Both the position numbers and the translations under genes were made by a program. Below, one piece after another: positions 7,919 through 17,771 of a stretch of 64,000 nt of DNA. Position 1 is the first letter of the stretch, and every line of letters starts with the position of its first letter. Source of the stretch: Candidatus Nitrospira neomarina (GTDB taxonomy: Bacteria > Nitrospirota > Nitrospiria > Nitrospirales > UBA8639); contig NZ_CP116968.1 of assembly GCF_032051675.1 (NCBI RefSeq), positions 496,001-560,000 of the forward strand, given 5' to 3'. A model generated the notes under the pieces. The model did no database searches and was not told where the DNA came from. It was given only the letters and a program-made list of their open reading frames with translations.

Positions 7919-8779
7919 ATGGCAAGGCCAATTTGGAAAGGGCACATTACCTTTGGCCTTGTCACCATTCCTGTTGTCGTTCATTCAGCGGAAAAACAAT
8001 TTGACTTGCATTTCCGATTGTTGGATAGCCGGAATCATGCCAGGGTCCGGTATGAACGCGTGAACGAGGAGACGGGTGAAGAGGTTCCATGGCAGGACAT
8101 TGTGAAAGGGTTTGAATATGAAGAGGGTCGGTATGTTCTTTTAAATGATGCCGATTTCGAAAAAGTTGCCATTGAAGTGAATAAATCAGTTGAAATCGAA
8201 AATTTTGTTAACGGAAAGGATATCGGTTACGAATATTTTGATAAGCCCTATTATCTTGTTCCCGATAAAAAGGGTGAAAAAGTCTATGTGCTGTTACGGG
8301 AAGTGCTTCGGCGGAGTGGCAAAGTCGGGATTGCCAAAGTCGTTATCCGAACACGCCAGTATTTAGCCGCCCTTATTCCTCAAGGACATGTTCTGGTGCT
8401 GGAGCTTCTGCGATTTCATCAGGAAATCCGTAATGTGAAAGAATTGGATGTGCCTGAAGCGGGCGTGAAATCCTACAAAATTTCGGAAAAGGAATTGACG
8501 TTGGCCCAACAGTTGGTGGAATCCATGAGCACTAAGTGGGAACCCCAGCGCTACCAGGATGATTACCGTGATGCCTTGTTGAAATGGATCGAAAAGAAAT
8601 CGAAAAGTGCCCAGTCACGAACATCCATACCCCCTGTCGCAAAAGAAGAGAAAACAGGTTCAGGAAAAGTCGTTGATATCATGTCCTTATTAAAGAAAAG
8701 CGTTCAGAAGGCCCAACCCTCCGGTCGAGCCAAAAAACGCAAATCCTCCTCCCCTCGAAAATCCCGTAAGGCCAGTTAA
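7919..8779 (+). CDS. ku: Ku, DNA end-binding protein of NHEJ
   Basis: 286 residues; prokaryotic Ku forms a homodimeric ring on broken DNA ends and recruits LigD. The N-terminal signature ARPIWKGHITFGLVTIPV is exact for the family; the Ku core runs to about residue 225 (GYEYFDKPYYLVPDKKGEKVYVLL, GKVGIAKVVIRTRQYLAAL). The last 50 residues are a Lys/Arg/Ser-rich tail, as in many bacterial Ku proteins that bind DNA through this tail. It is 103 bases before ligD, the standard two-gene NHEJ arrangement. Codon use resembles its neighbours. Confidence 0.97.
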   Translation: MARPIWKGHITFGLVTIPVVVHSAEKQFDLHFRLLDSRNHARVRYERVNEETGEEVPWQDIVKGFEYEEGRYVLLNDADFEKVAIEVNKSVEIENFVNGKDIGYEYFDKPYYLVPDKKGEKVYVLLREVLRRSGKVGIAKVVIRTRQYLAALIPQGHVLVLELLRFHQEIRNVKELDVPEAGVKSYKISEKELTLAQQLVESMSTKWEPQRYQDDYRDALLKWIEKKSKSAQSRTSIPPVAKEEKTGSGKVVDIMSLLKKSVQKAQPSGRAKKRKSSSPRKSRKAS

Positions 8780-8882
8780 AGTTCCATTCACCGTGAATTG
8801 CCGGCCTGACTGAGCAGAAAGGTCTTTGTTTCAGTTTTTTCAGGACTCAGACCCTCAAAGCTGCTCGCAGGGTGTCACAAAC

Positions 8883-11507
8883 ATGGGATTAAAGGAATAT
8901 CAGGGTAAACGGCAATTTGGGAAAACCCCGGAACCTCGTGGGACGACCTCCCGGAATAAGGGGTCTTCGTTTGTTGTCCATAAGCATGCGGCAAGCCGGT
9001 TGCATTACGATTTCAGGCTTGAGCTGGACGGTGTGTTAAAAAGTTGGGCGGTTCCGAAAGGTCCCAGTTTAAATCCTTCCCTCAAGCGTCTGGCCGTTCA
9101 TGTTGAGGATCACCCCGTCGAATATGGATCCTTCGAAGGAACCATCCCCAAGGAAGAGTACGGAGGAGGGACGGTGATGGTGTGGGATCGTGGCCAATGG
9201 GTGCCACAGGAAAATCCGCGACACGCGTATGACCGGGGACGATTGAAATTTCAATTGCAAGGAAACAAGCTGAAGGGAGGATGGAGTTTGGTTCGGATGG
9301 GAGGAGCCAAAGCCAAGGATGAAAAAAACTGGTTATTGATCAAAGAAAAGGATAAGGAAGCCCTCCAAGGGACACAGCCCGATATCATTGACACGGCTCC
9401 CCGGAGTGTGGCCACCAAGCGAACATTGGAGGACATTGCCGTGGGGACTGAGGAAAACAGCAAAAAAAAACATCCTTCCCCAATGAAGTCAGGCAACAAA
9501 ACCGCCAAAAGTCGTTCCTCCCGCACCATCTCACGCAAGAAGACCACCGGACAATCCCGCGCCTTTGACCCATCCAAGCTTCCCTCCGCGGTGTCCGGGT
9601 CGCAACCGGCCACCTTTCGTCCTCAATTGGCAACACTGGTCAAGTCAGCTCCGACGGGAGACGATTGGCTTCATGAAATAAAATTTGATGGATACCGTCT
9701 TGTCAGTGTGGTGAAAGACGCCCGGATTCACCTGTTTACCCGGAACGGAAAGGACTGGACCAAGAAATTCCCTGGTATCGCAAACGCCTTGGCCCAATTG
9801 CCGGTGCGGCAGGCGATTCTAGATGGGGAATTGGTGGTCCTTCGTCCTGACGGAATTTCCGATTTCCAGGCTTTGCAAACTGTGCTGAAAGGGGAAACTT
9901 CCGATCCTCTTGTGTATTACGTGTTTGATCTTCCTTATTGCGAAGGGTATAACCTCTGCCGCACGCCCCTTCTCAAACGCAAGGGACTGCTATGGGAATT
10001 GATTAAGTGCCTGCCCGAGGCGGCCGCGTTTCATCTGCGATACAGCGACCACATCCAGGGTCAGGGAGAGCGGTCGTTCGAGCATGCCTGTCGAAAGGCT
10101 CTCGAGGGAATTATTTCCAAACATGCGATGAGCCCGTATCGTCAAACCCGCTCGAAGCAGTGGGTCAAGGTCAAATGCCATCACCGGCAGGAATTGGTCA
10201 TCGGTGGGTATACCAATCCTTCGGGTTCCAGAATGTTTTTTGGAGCTCTGCTGCTGGGATATTATGATCAGGAAGGCCAATTACAGTATGCCGGACGGGT
10301 GGGAACGGGGTTTACGCAACAACGCCTTGCACGCATTCATGCCCTCTTGTCCAAACGTCATCAAGCGAGTCCCCCCTTTTTCCGGTTACCCAACGACCGC
10401 GGGCTCAAAACGGCGCATTGGGTACGCCCGGAATTGGTGGCGGAAGTTGAATTTTTGGAATGGACACGGGAAGGCATTCTGCGCCATCCCTCTTTTCTCG
10501 GCCTGCGCGAGGACAAATCAGTCAGAGACATCAGAAAAGAAAGTCCGACACCCTTGAAAGAGATCGTTCCCAAACCTTCCACATCCTCACGCGGTCGTAA
10601 AACTTCCAGGCGGGGTCATTCCCATCCGCGGGTGGAAATGGCCCTCACGCATCCGGATAAGATTCTTTATCCCCAACAGGGCATTACCAAAGGGGATCTC
10701 GCAGAATTCTACCAACACATCGCGGATTGGGTGTTGCCGCATGTGGCGGGACGGCCGCTCACGCTGGTGCGCTGCCCGCAAGGACATCAGAAAAAATGTT
10801 TTTACCAAAAGCATGGCTCCGGGTCTTTGTCGGAAAGCATCAGAACAATTCTCATAGAAGAAAAGGGCAGCAAAGAGGATAATTCCTATTTAGTGATCGA
10901 TGATGTCCGGGGACTGATCGCGCTCGTGCAGATGGGGGTGCTGGAGATGCATCCATGGGGATGCCTGGAGGATCGAGTGGACCGGCCTGACCGGTTGGTG
11001 TTCGATCTGGATCCCGGACCCGGGGTCAAGTGGGAACAGTTGATCGAGGGGGCGGAACTCTTGCGCCGGAGACTGGAGGAGGATGGAATCGTCAGTTTTG
11101 TCAAAACGTCCGGGGGAAAGGGTTTGCACGTGGTGGCGCCCCTTGTCCGCCGGGCCAGCTGGGATGAGCTGAAACAGTATACCCGCAGGCTGGCGACAGA
11201 AACGGCAGAGCGACAGCCTTCCGCGTTTGTGGCCAATATGAGTAAGGCCAAGCGGAAGGGAAAAATTTTTATCGATTACCTCAGAAACGGATTCGGCTCA
11301 ACGTCCATCGCGACCTACGGCGTTCGTGCCTTGTCCGGAGCGCCTGTTTCGACTCCGATCAGCTGGAAGGAATTACCCTCCCTATCCGGGCCGCAGGCCT
11401 ATACGCTCAAGACGCTTCCGGATCGGCTGAATGCCCTCAAACGTGATCCCTGGGAAGAATTCTTTCAACTGCGTCAGTCCATTTCCCGGGCCGTGCTGAA
11501 TGCGTAG
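8883..11507 (+). CDS. ligD: LigD, multidomain NHEJ DNA ligase
   Basis: 874 residues with three domains. 3'-phosphoesterase about 25-180 (HYDFRLEL, HVEDHPVEYGSFEGTIP, EYGGGTV); a basic low-complexity linker about 190-235; ATP-dependent ligase about 245-560 with nucleotidyl-transfer motif EIKFDGYR near 264 and LDGELV; primase-polymerase about 588-860 with DKILYP, catalytic VFDLDPGPG and SGGKGLHVV. The order PE-LIG-POL differs from the mycobacterial POL-PE-LIG order but is common in other bacteria. Start 8883 (MGLKEYQGKR) matches homologues; the frame also opens at 8826. It repairs double-strand breaks together with Ku. Confidence 0.96.
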   Translation: MGLKEYQGKRQFGKTPEPRGTTSRNKGSSFVVHKHAASRLHYDFRLELDGVLKSWAVPKGPSLNPSLKRLAVHVEDHPVEYGSFEGTIPKEEYGGGTVMVWDRGQWVPQENPRHAYDRGRLKFQLQGNKLKGGWSLVRMGGAKAKDEKNWLLIKEKDKEALQGTQPDIIDTAPRSVATKRTLEDIAVGTEENSKKKHPSPMKSGNKTAKSRSSRTISRKKTTGQSRAFDPSKLPSAVSGSQPATFRPQLATLVKSAPTGDDWLHEIKFDGYRLVSVVKDARIHLFTRNGKDWTKKFPGIANALAQLPVRQAILDGELVVLRPDGISDFQALQTVLKGETSDPLVYYVFDLPYCEGYNLCRTPLLKRKGLLWELIKCLPEAAAFHLRYSDHIQGQGERSFEHACRKALEGIISKHAMSPYRQTRSKQWVKVKCHHRQELVIGGYTNPSGSRMFFGALLLGYYDQEGQLQYAGRVGTGFTQQRLARIHALLSKRHQASPPFFRLPNDRGLKTAHWVRPELVAEVEFLEWTREGILRHPSFLGLREDKSVRDIRKESPTPLKEIVPKPSTSSRGRKTSRRGHSHPRVEMALTHPDKILYPQQGITKGDLAEFYQHIADWVLPHVAGRPLTLVRCPQGHQKKCFYQKHGSGSLSESIRTILIEEKGSKEDNSYLVIDDVRGLIALVQMGVLEMHPWGCLEDRVDRPDRLVFDLDPGPGVKWEQLIEGAELLRRRLEEDGIVSFVKTSGGKGLHVVAPLVRRASWDELKQYTRRLATETAERQPSAFVANMSKAKRKGKIFIDYLRNGFGSTSIATYGVRALSGAPVSTPISWKELPSLSGPQAYTLKTLPDRLNALKRDPWEEFFQLRQSISRAVLNA

Positions 11508-11573
11508 CAGTCCGGTCCGGTAAACGTCCCGCGATTCACAGGAACGCATCCTTCCACGGCAATTCACCCGTTA

Positions 11574-11876
11574 CTATTTCTTGCGGGCGCGTGTTTGTGC
11601 CGCTTTTTTTGCGGAAGCGGATTTCGCGGCTGATGATCGTGAAGCTGAAGCTTTGCCGCCTAACTTTCCGCCTTTCTTCGCTGGAGCGGTATTGGTGGCT
11701 TTTCCGCGTCCGGACCCACCCTTCTTTTTTCCTCCGCCGGTCATCTTATTCACCGTCGCCCATGCCCGTCGTTCGGCTTCGTCCTCCGAGACGCCGCGCT
11801 TTTCGTATCCCTCTTCAATTTTTTCCGCCTGACGCTTTTGTTTTCCGGTGTACTTGGATTTGTCTCCTCTTGGCAT
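11574..11876 (-). CDS. basic Lys/Ala-rich protein, annotated in relatives as plasmid stabilisation protein
   Basis: 100 residues, strongly basic. The N-terminal 50 residues (MPRGDKSKYTGKQKRQAEKI, GVSEDEAERRAWATVNK) are a conserved helical domain found in many bacteria, usually labelled plasmid stabilisation protein without direct proof. The C-terminal half is a G/K then A/S/K-rich tail like histone H1 or AlgP tails, suggesting nucleic-acid binding. AGGAGG lies upstream of its ATG. It is convergent with ligD, 66 bases apart. A DNA-compaction role alongside NHEJ would fit but is speculation. Confidence 0.75.
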   Translation of the reverse strand: MPRGDKSKYTGKQKRQAEKIEEGYEKRGVSEDEAERRAWATVNKMTGGGKKKGGSGRGKATNTAPAKKGGKLGGKASASRSSAAKSASAKKAAQTRARKK

Positions 11877-12468
11877 GAGGACCTCCTTGTTGTGGACAGA
11901 GCCGAAAAGAGAAATTTTTTCACCTGTACGCTCGAAGCGGAGAGTGGGTGAAAAATCTCAAAAGTGTGTTCCGAAAAATTGGAATATCCCATTTTACCGA
12001 TGCCCTCAGTGGTGAATCAGGATACAAATACATTTGTGACACATTAAGATTTGTCCGATAGTAACGGGTCTTGTGTATCCAGTGAATGGCTAGGGTTAAT
12101 CGCAGGTCAGCTACTACACCTGCACTGGTAATATTTTGGATCATGGTCGTCAACGTGAATTCTTTCCACCCCGATTTCAAAGATTGCCACATGGACCTAT
12201 CAGGGGAACATGTCAATTAACCTGAAACGGAAAAGCCATGTGATTTTCCAAATGTGTCCACGGGCGAAGTCAGGCACATTCTTCCGTCCATGTCCTTCCG
12301 CGCAGGAGACGAATTTCCAGACGTCATGGAGGGATGAAAATCTGGAATACCCGCTTTTTAATGTCGCCCTCCCATAGTCAATCTCATCGGGCGATATGAG
12401 AGATCGTGTAAGGGAATGAATCCCCAATACCTCATGGCTTGCCATGACATTTACGGGAGCTGGTTAGA
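11877..12468. other. 592-base gap before the mrp operon
   Basis: No gene could be supported. Visible elements: an imperfect stem with arms TTTTTCACC (11916-11924) and GGTGAAAAA (11947-11955); two loosely similar blocks containing GGAATATCCC (11981-11990) and GGAATACCCG (12344-12353), each followed by a T-rich stretch and GCCCTC. These may be regulatory or decayed sequence. GGGAG before 12469 is the mrpA ribosome site. Confidence 0.3.
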
Positions 12469-15249
12469 ATGATCCGACAGATCCTTCTGCCTTTGCTGAT
12501 AGCCTTCTGTGTACCGCCGGCAGTTCTATTAGGAGGAATCCGGCGGCCGAGGCTGGCGCCTCCGCTCGCCATCGCCGGAGCCTCAGTCACGCTGCTGACG
12601 GTGGTCATGTCCTGGAGGGGAGGCGGGCACACCCTTTCGTGGTCCTGGGTCCCAAACTTCAATATCCGGTTTATGCTTGTCAACGACGGGCTGGCTTTGC
12701 TGTATAGCCTCATTGCCGCCGGCATCGGCCTGATGGTGCTGGTGTATTCCTCCGGCTATCTTCCGCATTATCTCAAGAAACACGATCGCCCGTTGAACGT
12801 CCAGACATCGTATTATGCCTGGCTGGCGTTGTTTATGGCCTCGATGCTGGGGTTGGTTATGGCGGCCGATCTCATCCTGCTGTTTGTGTTCTTTGATTTG
12901 ACCGCCGTCTGTTCGTATTTTTTGATCGCCTTTGACCGGACGGAGGAATCGCGCTCGGCGGCTTTGAGTGCGCTGTTGGTCACGGGCATCACCTCGGTCG
13001 GCATGCTCATCGGTATCTTATGGCTGTATGCGGAGCATGGCACTTTTTCGATTGGGGAACTGATCGACCGTGTCAAACCCGGTATCACGCTTTCCGGTGC
13101 CATGGGTCTTATGGCGCTCGCCGCCGTCGCCAAGAGTGCGCACGTGCCGTTGCACTTCTGGCTGCCGCGCGCCATGTCCGCACCGACGCCGGTTTCGGCC
13201 TACCTGCACTCAGCCGCCATGGTGGCCGCCGGGGTGTTCGTGCTGCACCGCCTGAATCCGCTGATCGCACAGGTCCCTTTGGTACAAACGGTGCTGATGA
13301 TTCTGGCGGGCTTCTCCATTCTCATCGGGAGTCTTCTGGCGCTGGACGCGACGGACATCAAAAAAATTCTCGCCTATTCGACCGTCGCCCAATACGGCTA
13401 TGTGTCTTTAATGTTGGCGGTGGGCGGAGTGACCGCCACCGCGGCGGCGGCCATCTATGTGCTCGTCCATGCGTTGTGTAAAAGCGCCCTGTTCATGGTG
13501 GCCGGAGCGGGCGAGGCGATGACCGGTACACGCTCGCTTGAGCAGCTTGGCGGTCTGGCCAGAAAACAGCCGATGCTGGCGATCACGAGCGTCCTTCCTG
13601 CTGCCACGCTGGCAGGATTGCCTCTCACGGCCGGGTTCTTTAAGGATGAAGGATTTTTCAAGATTGCCTCGGGGCACAGTTGGGGGATGACGGTGGTGGC
13701 GACGGCCGCCGCAGCGTTGACTCTCACCTATACCTGGCGGTTCTGGCACGGCATATTTTTAGGATCTCCCGGAGCCCCTGCCAAGCCGGCCAGCCGGCGA
13801 ATGTTGTTCCCGATCGCATGTCTGGCTCTTCTGTGCCTAGTGGGCGGAATGTATATGGCGCCCGCCGTCCATCTGGCGACTGTGGCCGCATACGATGTGT
13901 ATCCCCAGACTGCTCAGGAAACAGAGGTGTTGAGTTCGACATACCATTTTGCGGCGACCACCCCCAATGTGATGGCATTGACGGCCTATGGCGGAGGCTT
14001 CCTGTTATGGATCAGCCGCCGGTGGTGGGAAAGACGGTTACGCGGGCTGGTGCGCACGATGGAACGGGTAGGGCCGGACGTTACCTATGTGCGGCTGCTT
14101 GAGTGGACGTCCCGGTTGGCGGATTGGCTTCATCAGGTGGAAATGCGTGACCTGCGCGACCGGATTGCCGGTGTACTCATCCCCGCCGGTCTGTTGGTCG
14201 GGTTGGCGATTGTCGGAACATCCACCTACAGTTGGCCTGCCGTATCCGGGAGCAGTCTGACGCCCGTCGGATCGTCCTCGCTGCTTGGCCTCATACTCGT
14301 CCTGGCGGGTGCATCCGCCTTGTGTGTCGTGCGCCAACGTGATCATCTGGGACTGATTCTGACCTTGACGGCAACGGGATTTTTTCTGGCCCTGGTGTAT
14401 GCCCTGCTGGGCGCACCCGATGTCTCGCTGGTGGCGGTGCTGGTCGAGACCGTGTTGACGCTGCTTTTGCTAGCGACCCTGTGGATTCTCCCTGCCTCGG
14501 TGCTGCAACAGGAAAAGGAGCGGGAGGCCCGCCGCCATGATAACCGGTGGTATACAGTGGCCGGGGTGATGGCGGCAGCACTGGTGTTCGTGTTGAGCAT
14601 GACGGTCCTGTCCGAGCCCCGCCAGGACAGTGTGTCCAACCGGCATCTCGAGTTGGCCGAGCAGGTGCATGCCGAGAACATCGTGGCGGCCATTCTTGTG
14701 GATTTCCGCGGGCTGGATACGCTCGGGGAGGCCACGGTGATTTTTGTGGCGCTTCTCGGCGTGGGCACGCTTCTGGAAACCGGCGGCCGCTCGCGATCTC
14801 ACACGATCATGATGAACACGGCATTCAACGAGAAACTGGCCATGGGTCTTCTCCTGCCCATCACGGTGGTGGGAATCGCGTTGCTGGTGAAGGGGTATCA
14901 TGAAACCGGCGGAGGGTTTGCCGGCGGGATGGTGGTGGCATTGGGCATTCTGCTGCAATACATCGTGCTCGGTCATCAACGAATCAAGCAGGGGGTGCCG
15001 CAGGTCGGGTCGTGGGCATACGGCCTTGCCGCCGCCGGCTTGGGACTGATGCTGGCTGTCTCGTTCGCACCACTGATAACCGGTCATCCTCCGTTGTCGC
15101 ATGTGCCGGGGCCGGGCAACGATCCGTTCACGCTCGGTTCGCTGGAGGGACATACGTCGCTGCTTTTCGAATCGGGGATCTTCCTGCTGGTGATCGGATT
15201 CACGGTTCTTATGCTGCAACATGTCATGGAATGGCGGGAACGGGCATGA
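12469..15249 (+). CDS. mrpA: Mrp Na+/H+ antiporter subunit A with fused subunit B
   Basis: 926 residues, very hydrophobic. Residues about 1-500 are NuoL/MrpA-like (proton_antipo_M: FFDLTAVCSYFLIAF, AKSAHVPLHFWLPRAM, AYLHSAAMVAAGVF). About 600-720 is the MrpA C-terminal region (LVYALLGAPDVSLVAVLVET). About 781-926 is a complete MnhB/MrpB domain (LLLPITVVGIALLVKGYHET, GGGFAGGMVVALGILLQYIV). The A-B fusion defines group 2 operons such as rhizobial Pha. The complex exchanges cytosolic Na+ or K+ for external protons. The gene ends in ATGA overlapping mrpC. The operon is noticeably GC-richer than flanking genes (by eye). Confidence 0.95.
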   Translation: MIRQILLPLLIAFCVPPAVLLGGIRRPRLAPPLAIAGASVTLLTVVMSWRGGGHTLSWSWVPNFNIRFMLVNDGLALLYSLIAAGIGLMVLVYSSGYLPHYLKKHDRPLNVQTSYYAWLALFMASMLGLVMAADLILLFVFFDLTAVCSYFLIAFDRTEESRSAALSALLVTGITSVGMLIGILWLYAEHGTFSIGELIDRVKPGITLSGAMGLMALAAVAKSAHVPLHFWLPRAMSAPTPVSAYLHSAAMVAAGVFVLHRLNPLIAQVPLVQTVLMILAGFSILIGSLLALDATDIKKILAYSTVAQYGYVSLMLAVGGVTATAAAAIYVLVHALCKSALFMVAGAGEAMTGTRSLEQLGGLARKQPMLAITSVLPAATLAGLPLTAGFFKDEGFFKIASGHSWGMTVVATAAAALTLTYTWRFWHGIFLGSPGAPAKPASRRMLFPIACLALLCLVGGMYMAPAVHLATVAAYDVYPQTAQETEVLSSTYHFAATTPNVMALTAYGGGFLLWISRRWWERRLRGLVRTMERVGPDVTYVRLLEWTSRLADWLHQVEMRDLRDRIAGVLIPAGLLVGLAIVGTSTYSWPAVSGSSLTPVGSSSLLGLILVLAGASALCVVRQRDHLGLILTLTATGFFLALVYALLGAPDVSLVAVLVETVLTLLLLATLWILPASVLQQEKEREARRHDNRWYTVAGVMAAALVFVLSMTVLSEPRQDSVSNRHLELAEQVHAENIVAAILVDFRGLDTLGEATVIFVALLGVGTLLETGGRSRSHTIMMNTAFNEKLAMGLLLPITVVGIALLVKGYHETGGGFAGGMVVALGILLQYIVLGHQRIKQGVPQVGSWAYGLAAAGLGLMLAVSFAPLITGHPPLSHVPGPGNDPFTLGSLEGHTSLLFESGIFLLVIGFTVLMLQHVMEWRERA

Positions 15250-15623
15250 CGCTGTTGTTCTCTTTGGTGATTGCGATCCTGTTCGGGGCCGGCGCGTACC
15301 TCATGCTGACGCGGGATCTGTACCGGATCATTGCCGGCATCCTGCTGCTGTCCAATGCAACCAACCTGTTCTTGATGACCTCAGGCCATCATGTCGGTAC
15401 CGTACCGATTCTCCCTCTCTCCGAACCTCAGGCGGGTGTGAGCGATCCGCTGGTGCAGGCCTTAACGCTGACGGCCCTGGTGATCACGTTTGCCGTCACG
15501 GCGGTCCTGGGAAGCCTGCTCATCCGTGTCCATGCCAGTCACCGCAGTATCGATATGGAAGACATGGCGGAAATCGAAAACCGGGAGGAGAAGAGGCGGG
15601 AACGTCTCGGGGGGGTGGATTAA
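15246..15623 (+). CDS. mrpC: Mrp antiporter subunit C (NuoK-like)
   Basis: 125 residues with three membrane helices, homologous to NuoK: YLMLTRDLYRIIAGILLLSN, ATNLFLMTSG, then VQALTLTALVITFAVTAVLG. A charged C-terminal tail (about 95-125) is typical of MrpC. The start is the ATG of the ATGA overlap with mrpA, which indicates translational coupling; the longer frame upstream lies inside mrpA. It is essential for Mrp complex assembly in studied systems (family knowledge). Confidence 0.95.
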   Translation: MTLLFSLVIAILFGAGAYLMLTRDLYRIIAGILLLSNATNLFLMTSGHHVGTVPILPLSEPQAGVSDPLVQALTLTALVITFAVTAVLGSLLIRVHASHRSIDMEDMAEIENREEKRRERLGGVD

Positions 15624-15626
15624 CAT

Positions 15627-17006
15627 ATGCTGCTCTCGGTGCCGTTGGTTACGGGTTGGGCTGTCGCCATTCTTCTGGCGTTATTGGACGGCCGCCGCCG
15701 GGGGATCGGAAGAATGGCCGTCGGGTGTCAGGTGTTGATCCTGGGCATGCTGATCTGGCTGCTGATGGATGTTGCCCGATCAGGTGTGCAGCACACGGTC
15801 ACGGGAGGGTGGCCGGCGGGTATCGGCATCCGATTGCGCGGCGACCTGTTGGCATTGTTGTTTGCCACCGTGTCCACAGCGGTGCTGCTGGCCGCCATGG
15901 TGTATGAAGTCAGCCGGGGCGTGGTTTCCCGCACCTTTCCCTCGCTGGTCCTGTTTCTCGGCACCGGTCTGTGCGGGTTGTTTTTGACGGGTGATGTCTT
16001 CAACTTTTATGTCTTTTTTGAAATTTCCATGGTGTCGGCTTTTGCGCTTGCCAGTTACGGGGAGCGGCGCGCCGAAATCAGAACGGCCGCCATCTTTACC
16101 ATGGTCAATCTGCTCGGTTCGGCTTTTTTGCTGATGAGTGTGGCAGCGATCTACCGCCTCACCGGGACGCTGGATATGAAGGATATCGCCTCGGCGCTGG
16201 CCGGCCGGGATGAACCGTGGATCATCGTGGCCCTCTTATTTGCCGCCTTTAGTCTGAAGCTGGGACTGTTCCCCTTTCACTACTGGCTGCCTGCCGTCTA
16301 TCGTGATGCCCGCCCGGCTGTCGCCGCCATTCTCGCGGGGGCGGTGGCCAACATCGGCAGTTACGGATTCCTGCGGTTCGGAGCTCAGGTTCTGTCTCCG
16401 GTGCTGGAGTCGGGGCAGACCGTGGTGCTGACGATGGGAACGGCCAGCATGGTGTATGGGGGATTGCTGGCCGTGGGACGGCAGCCGGCGGCTGAAGTCC
16501 TCGCGTATTCCTCCATCAGCCAGGTCGGATATATTCTGATGGCGCTCGGCTTTGGAGGGTCGGCGGGCACCACGGCGGCGGTATTTTATAGTCTGATCAA
16601 TGCGCTGAATAAGGCGGCCCTGTTTCTCGGGAGGGGGATGCGCGGAGGACTCGCCGTCACGGCGTTTGCCGTGGCGGCAATCAGTGTGGCGGGCGTCCCT
16701 CCCAGCGCGGGCTTTTGGGCCAAGCTGGCGATTTTTCGTGCTGCGCTGGAACAGCATAACGTCTGGCTGCCGTTTGTGGTGTTGATGGGAAGCGCACTCT
16801 CATTCGTGTATATGTTTCAAGCCTTTCAGCGGCTGTTTCTCACAGAAGAAAAGCAGGTGTACACCGGCCCGGCTTCCGTCAATTGTCTCATGGCGGTCTT
16901 GAGCGGATTGATCCTCGCGTTGGGGATCTTTCCGGATTTGTTGATCACGTTGAGCGGGCATGCCGCCACCCAGCTCCTCCACTCGGTTGAGGGGCCGGCG
17001 CCATGA
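15627..17006 (+). CDS. mrpD: Mrp antiporter subunit D (NuoN/M-like)
   Basis: 459 residues, about 14 membrane helices, complex-I antiporter-like fold. Key motifs: NFYVFFEISMVSAFALASYG (family Glu in helix 5), FSLKLGLFPFHYWLPAVYRD (conserved Lys), and VLAYSSISQVGYILMALGFG. Starts 3 bases after the mrpC stop and overlaps mrpE by ATGA. Together with MrpA it probably carries one of the proton channels. Confidence 0.95.
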   Translation: MLLSVPLVTGWAVAILLALLDGRRRGIGRMAVGCQVLILGMLIWLLMDVARSGVQHTVTGGWPAGIGIRLRGDLLALLFATVSTAVLLAAMVYEVSRGVVSRTFPSLVLFLGTGLCGLFLTGDVFNFYVFFEISMVSAFALASYGERRAEIRTAAIFTMVNLLGSAFLLMSVAAIYRLTGTLDMKDIASALAGRDEPWIIVALLFAAFSLKLGLFPFHYWLPAVYRDARPAVAAILAGAVANIGSYGFLRFGAQVLSPVLESGQTVVLTMGTASMVYGGLLAVGRQPAAEVLAYSSISQVGYILMALGFGGSAGTTAAVFYSLINALNKAALFLGRGMRGGLAVTAFAVAAISVAGVPPSAGFWAKLAIFRAALEQHNVWLPFVVLMGSALSFVYMFQAFQRLFLTEEKQVYTGPASVNCLMAVLSGLILALGIFPDLLITLSGHAATQLLHSVEGPAP

Positions 17007-17494
17007 CGGGATGGTGGACGATTCCATTGCTCACAGGCTTATATGTGCTGGTCCTGAGCAGCATGAAACCGTGGGACTGGGTGATCGGTGGGGCACTGGC
17101 TTCAGGATTATGGTTTGCCTCACGGCATCTTCTTCATACCGTATCGCATAAGACAATGCCGCCGTTATGGTCCCGTGTGTGTTATACCCCTCTCCTGGCC
17201 GGAGCCGTGTTATGGGAGATCCTGAAGGATACCTGGCGTGTGGCTCTCCTGACGGTCGGATGGAAACCTGCCGACCGGCCGGGGTTCATCGAGGTCCCCG
17301 TCGGAAAGTGGAGCGACCTGGGAATAACTGTCGGCTGCATGCTCCACACGCTCACGCCCTGTACCTATCTGGTCGAGACGGATCTTGAACGGAAGGTGAT
17401 GGTGTTCAGAGTCCTGGATGGCGCGGATTCTGATGCCGCCATCCGGCGGATTGAGCGTTTTTACCAACGATACCAACGACACGTGTTTCCCTGA
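17003..17494 (+). CDS. mrpE: Mrp antiporter subunit E
   Basis: 163 residues. Two or three N-terminal membrane helices, then a soluble domain containing the family motif ITVGCMLHTLTPCTYLVE. MrpE is less hydrophobic than the other subunits and supports complex assembly. Overlaps the mrpD stop (ATGA) and is 7 bases from mrpF. Confidence 0.93.
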   Translation: MTGWWTIPLLTGLYVLVLSSMKPWDWVIGGALASGLWFASRHLLHTVSHKTMPPLWSRVCYTPLLAGAVLWEILKDTWRVALLTVGWKPADRPGFIEVPVGKWSDLGITVGCMLHTLTPCTYLVETDLERKVMVFRVLDGADSDAAIRRIERFYQRYQRHVFP

Positions 17495-17501
17495 CGAGGC
17501 G

Positions 17502-17771
17502 ATGATGTTGGACATGGTTTATGATGTCGCGCTGATGTGGGGGGCCTTGCTCATGATGGTGCTGCTGGGTTTCCTCATGTATTCCCGGTCATTTCTGATC
17601 CGGATTCTGGCACTGGATGTTCTTTCCATGGTCATGATTACGTTTCTCGTCCTGTATGCCCTTCAGCATCATGCCGCCTATTATCTGGATGTGGCACTGG
17701 CACTGGCGCTGTTGAGTTTTATCGGGACGCTTGGCGCGGCGGGCTACCATCGCCATCGGGGACCCACATGA
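17502..17771 (+). CDS. mrpF: Mrp antiporter subunit F
   Basis: 89 residues with three membrane helices; SFLIRILALDVLSMVMITF is the family signature. Start at the ATG pair 17502/17505 just after GACGAGG; a longer frame from 17418 runs through mrpE and is ignored. The stop overlaps the mrpG start (ATGA). In Bacillus this subunit has been linked to Na+/bile-salt efflux (family knowledge). Confidence 0.93.
   Translation: MMLDMVYDVALMWGALLMMVLLGFLMYSRSFLIRILALDVLSMVMITFLVLYALQHHAAYYLDVALALALLSFIGTLGAAGYHRHRGPT

Noticed and set aside
11581-11878. Plus-strand frames opposite the basic Lys/Ala-rich gene
   Set aside because: The minus-strand product has a conserved N-terminus and an AGGAGG; the plus frames are its complement.
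14470-15222. 250-codon minus-strand open frame inside mrpA
   Set aside because: High-GC antisense shadow of a strongly conserved gene; His/Gln/Arg-rich translation and no ribosome site.
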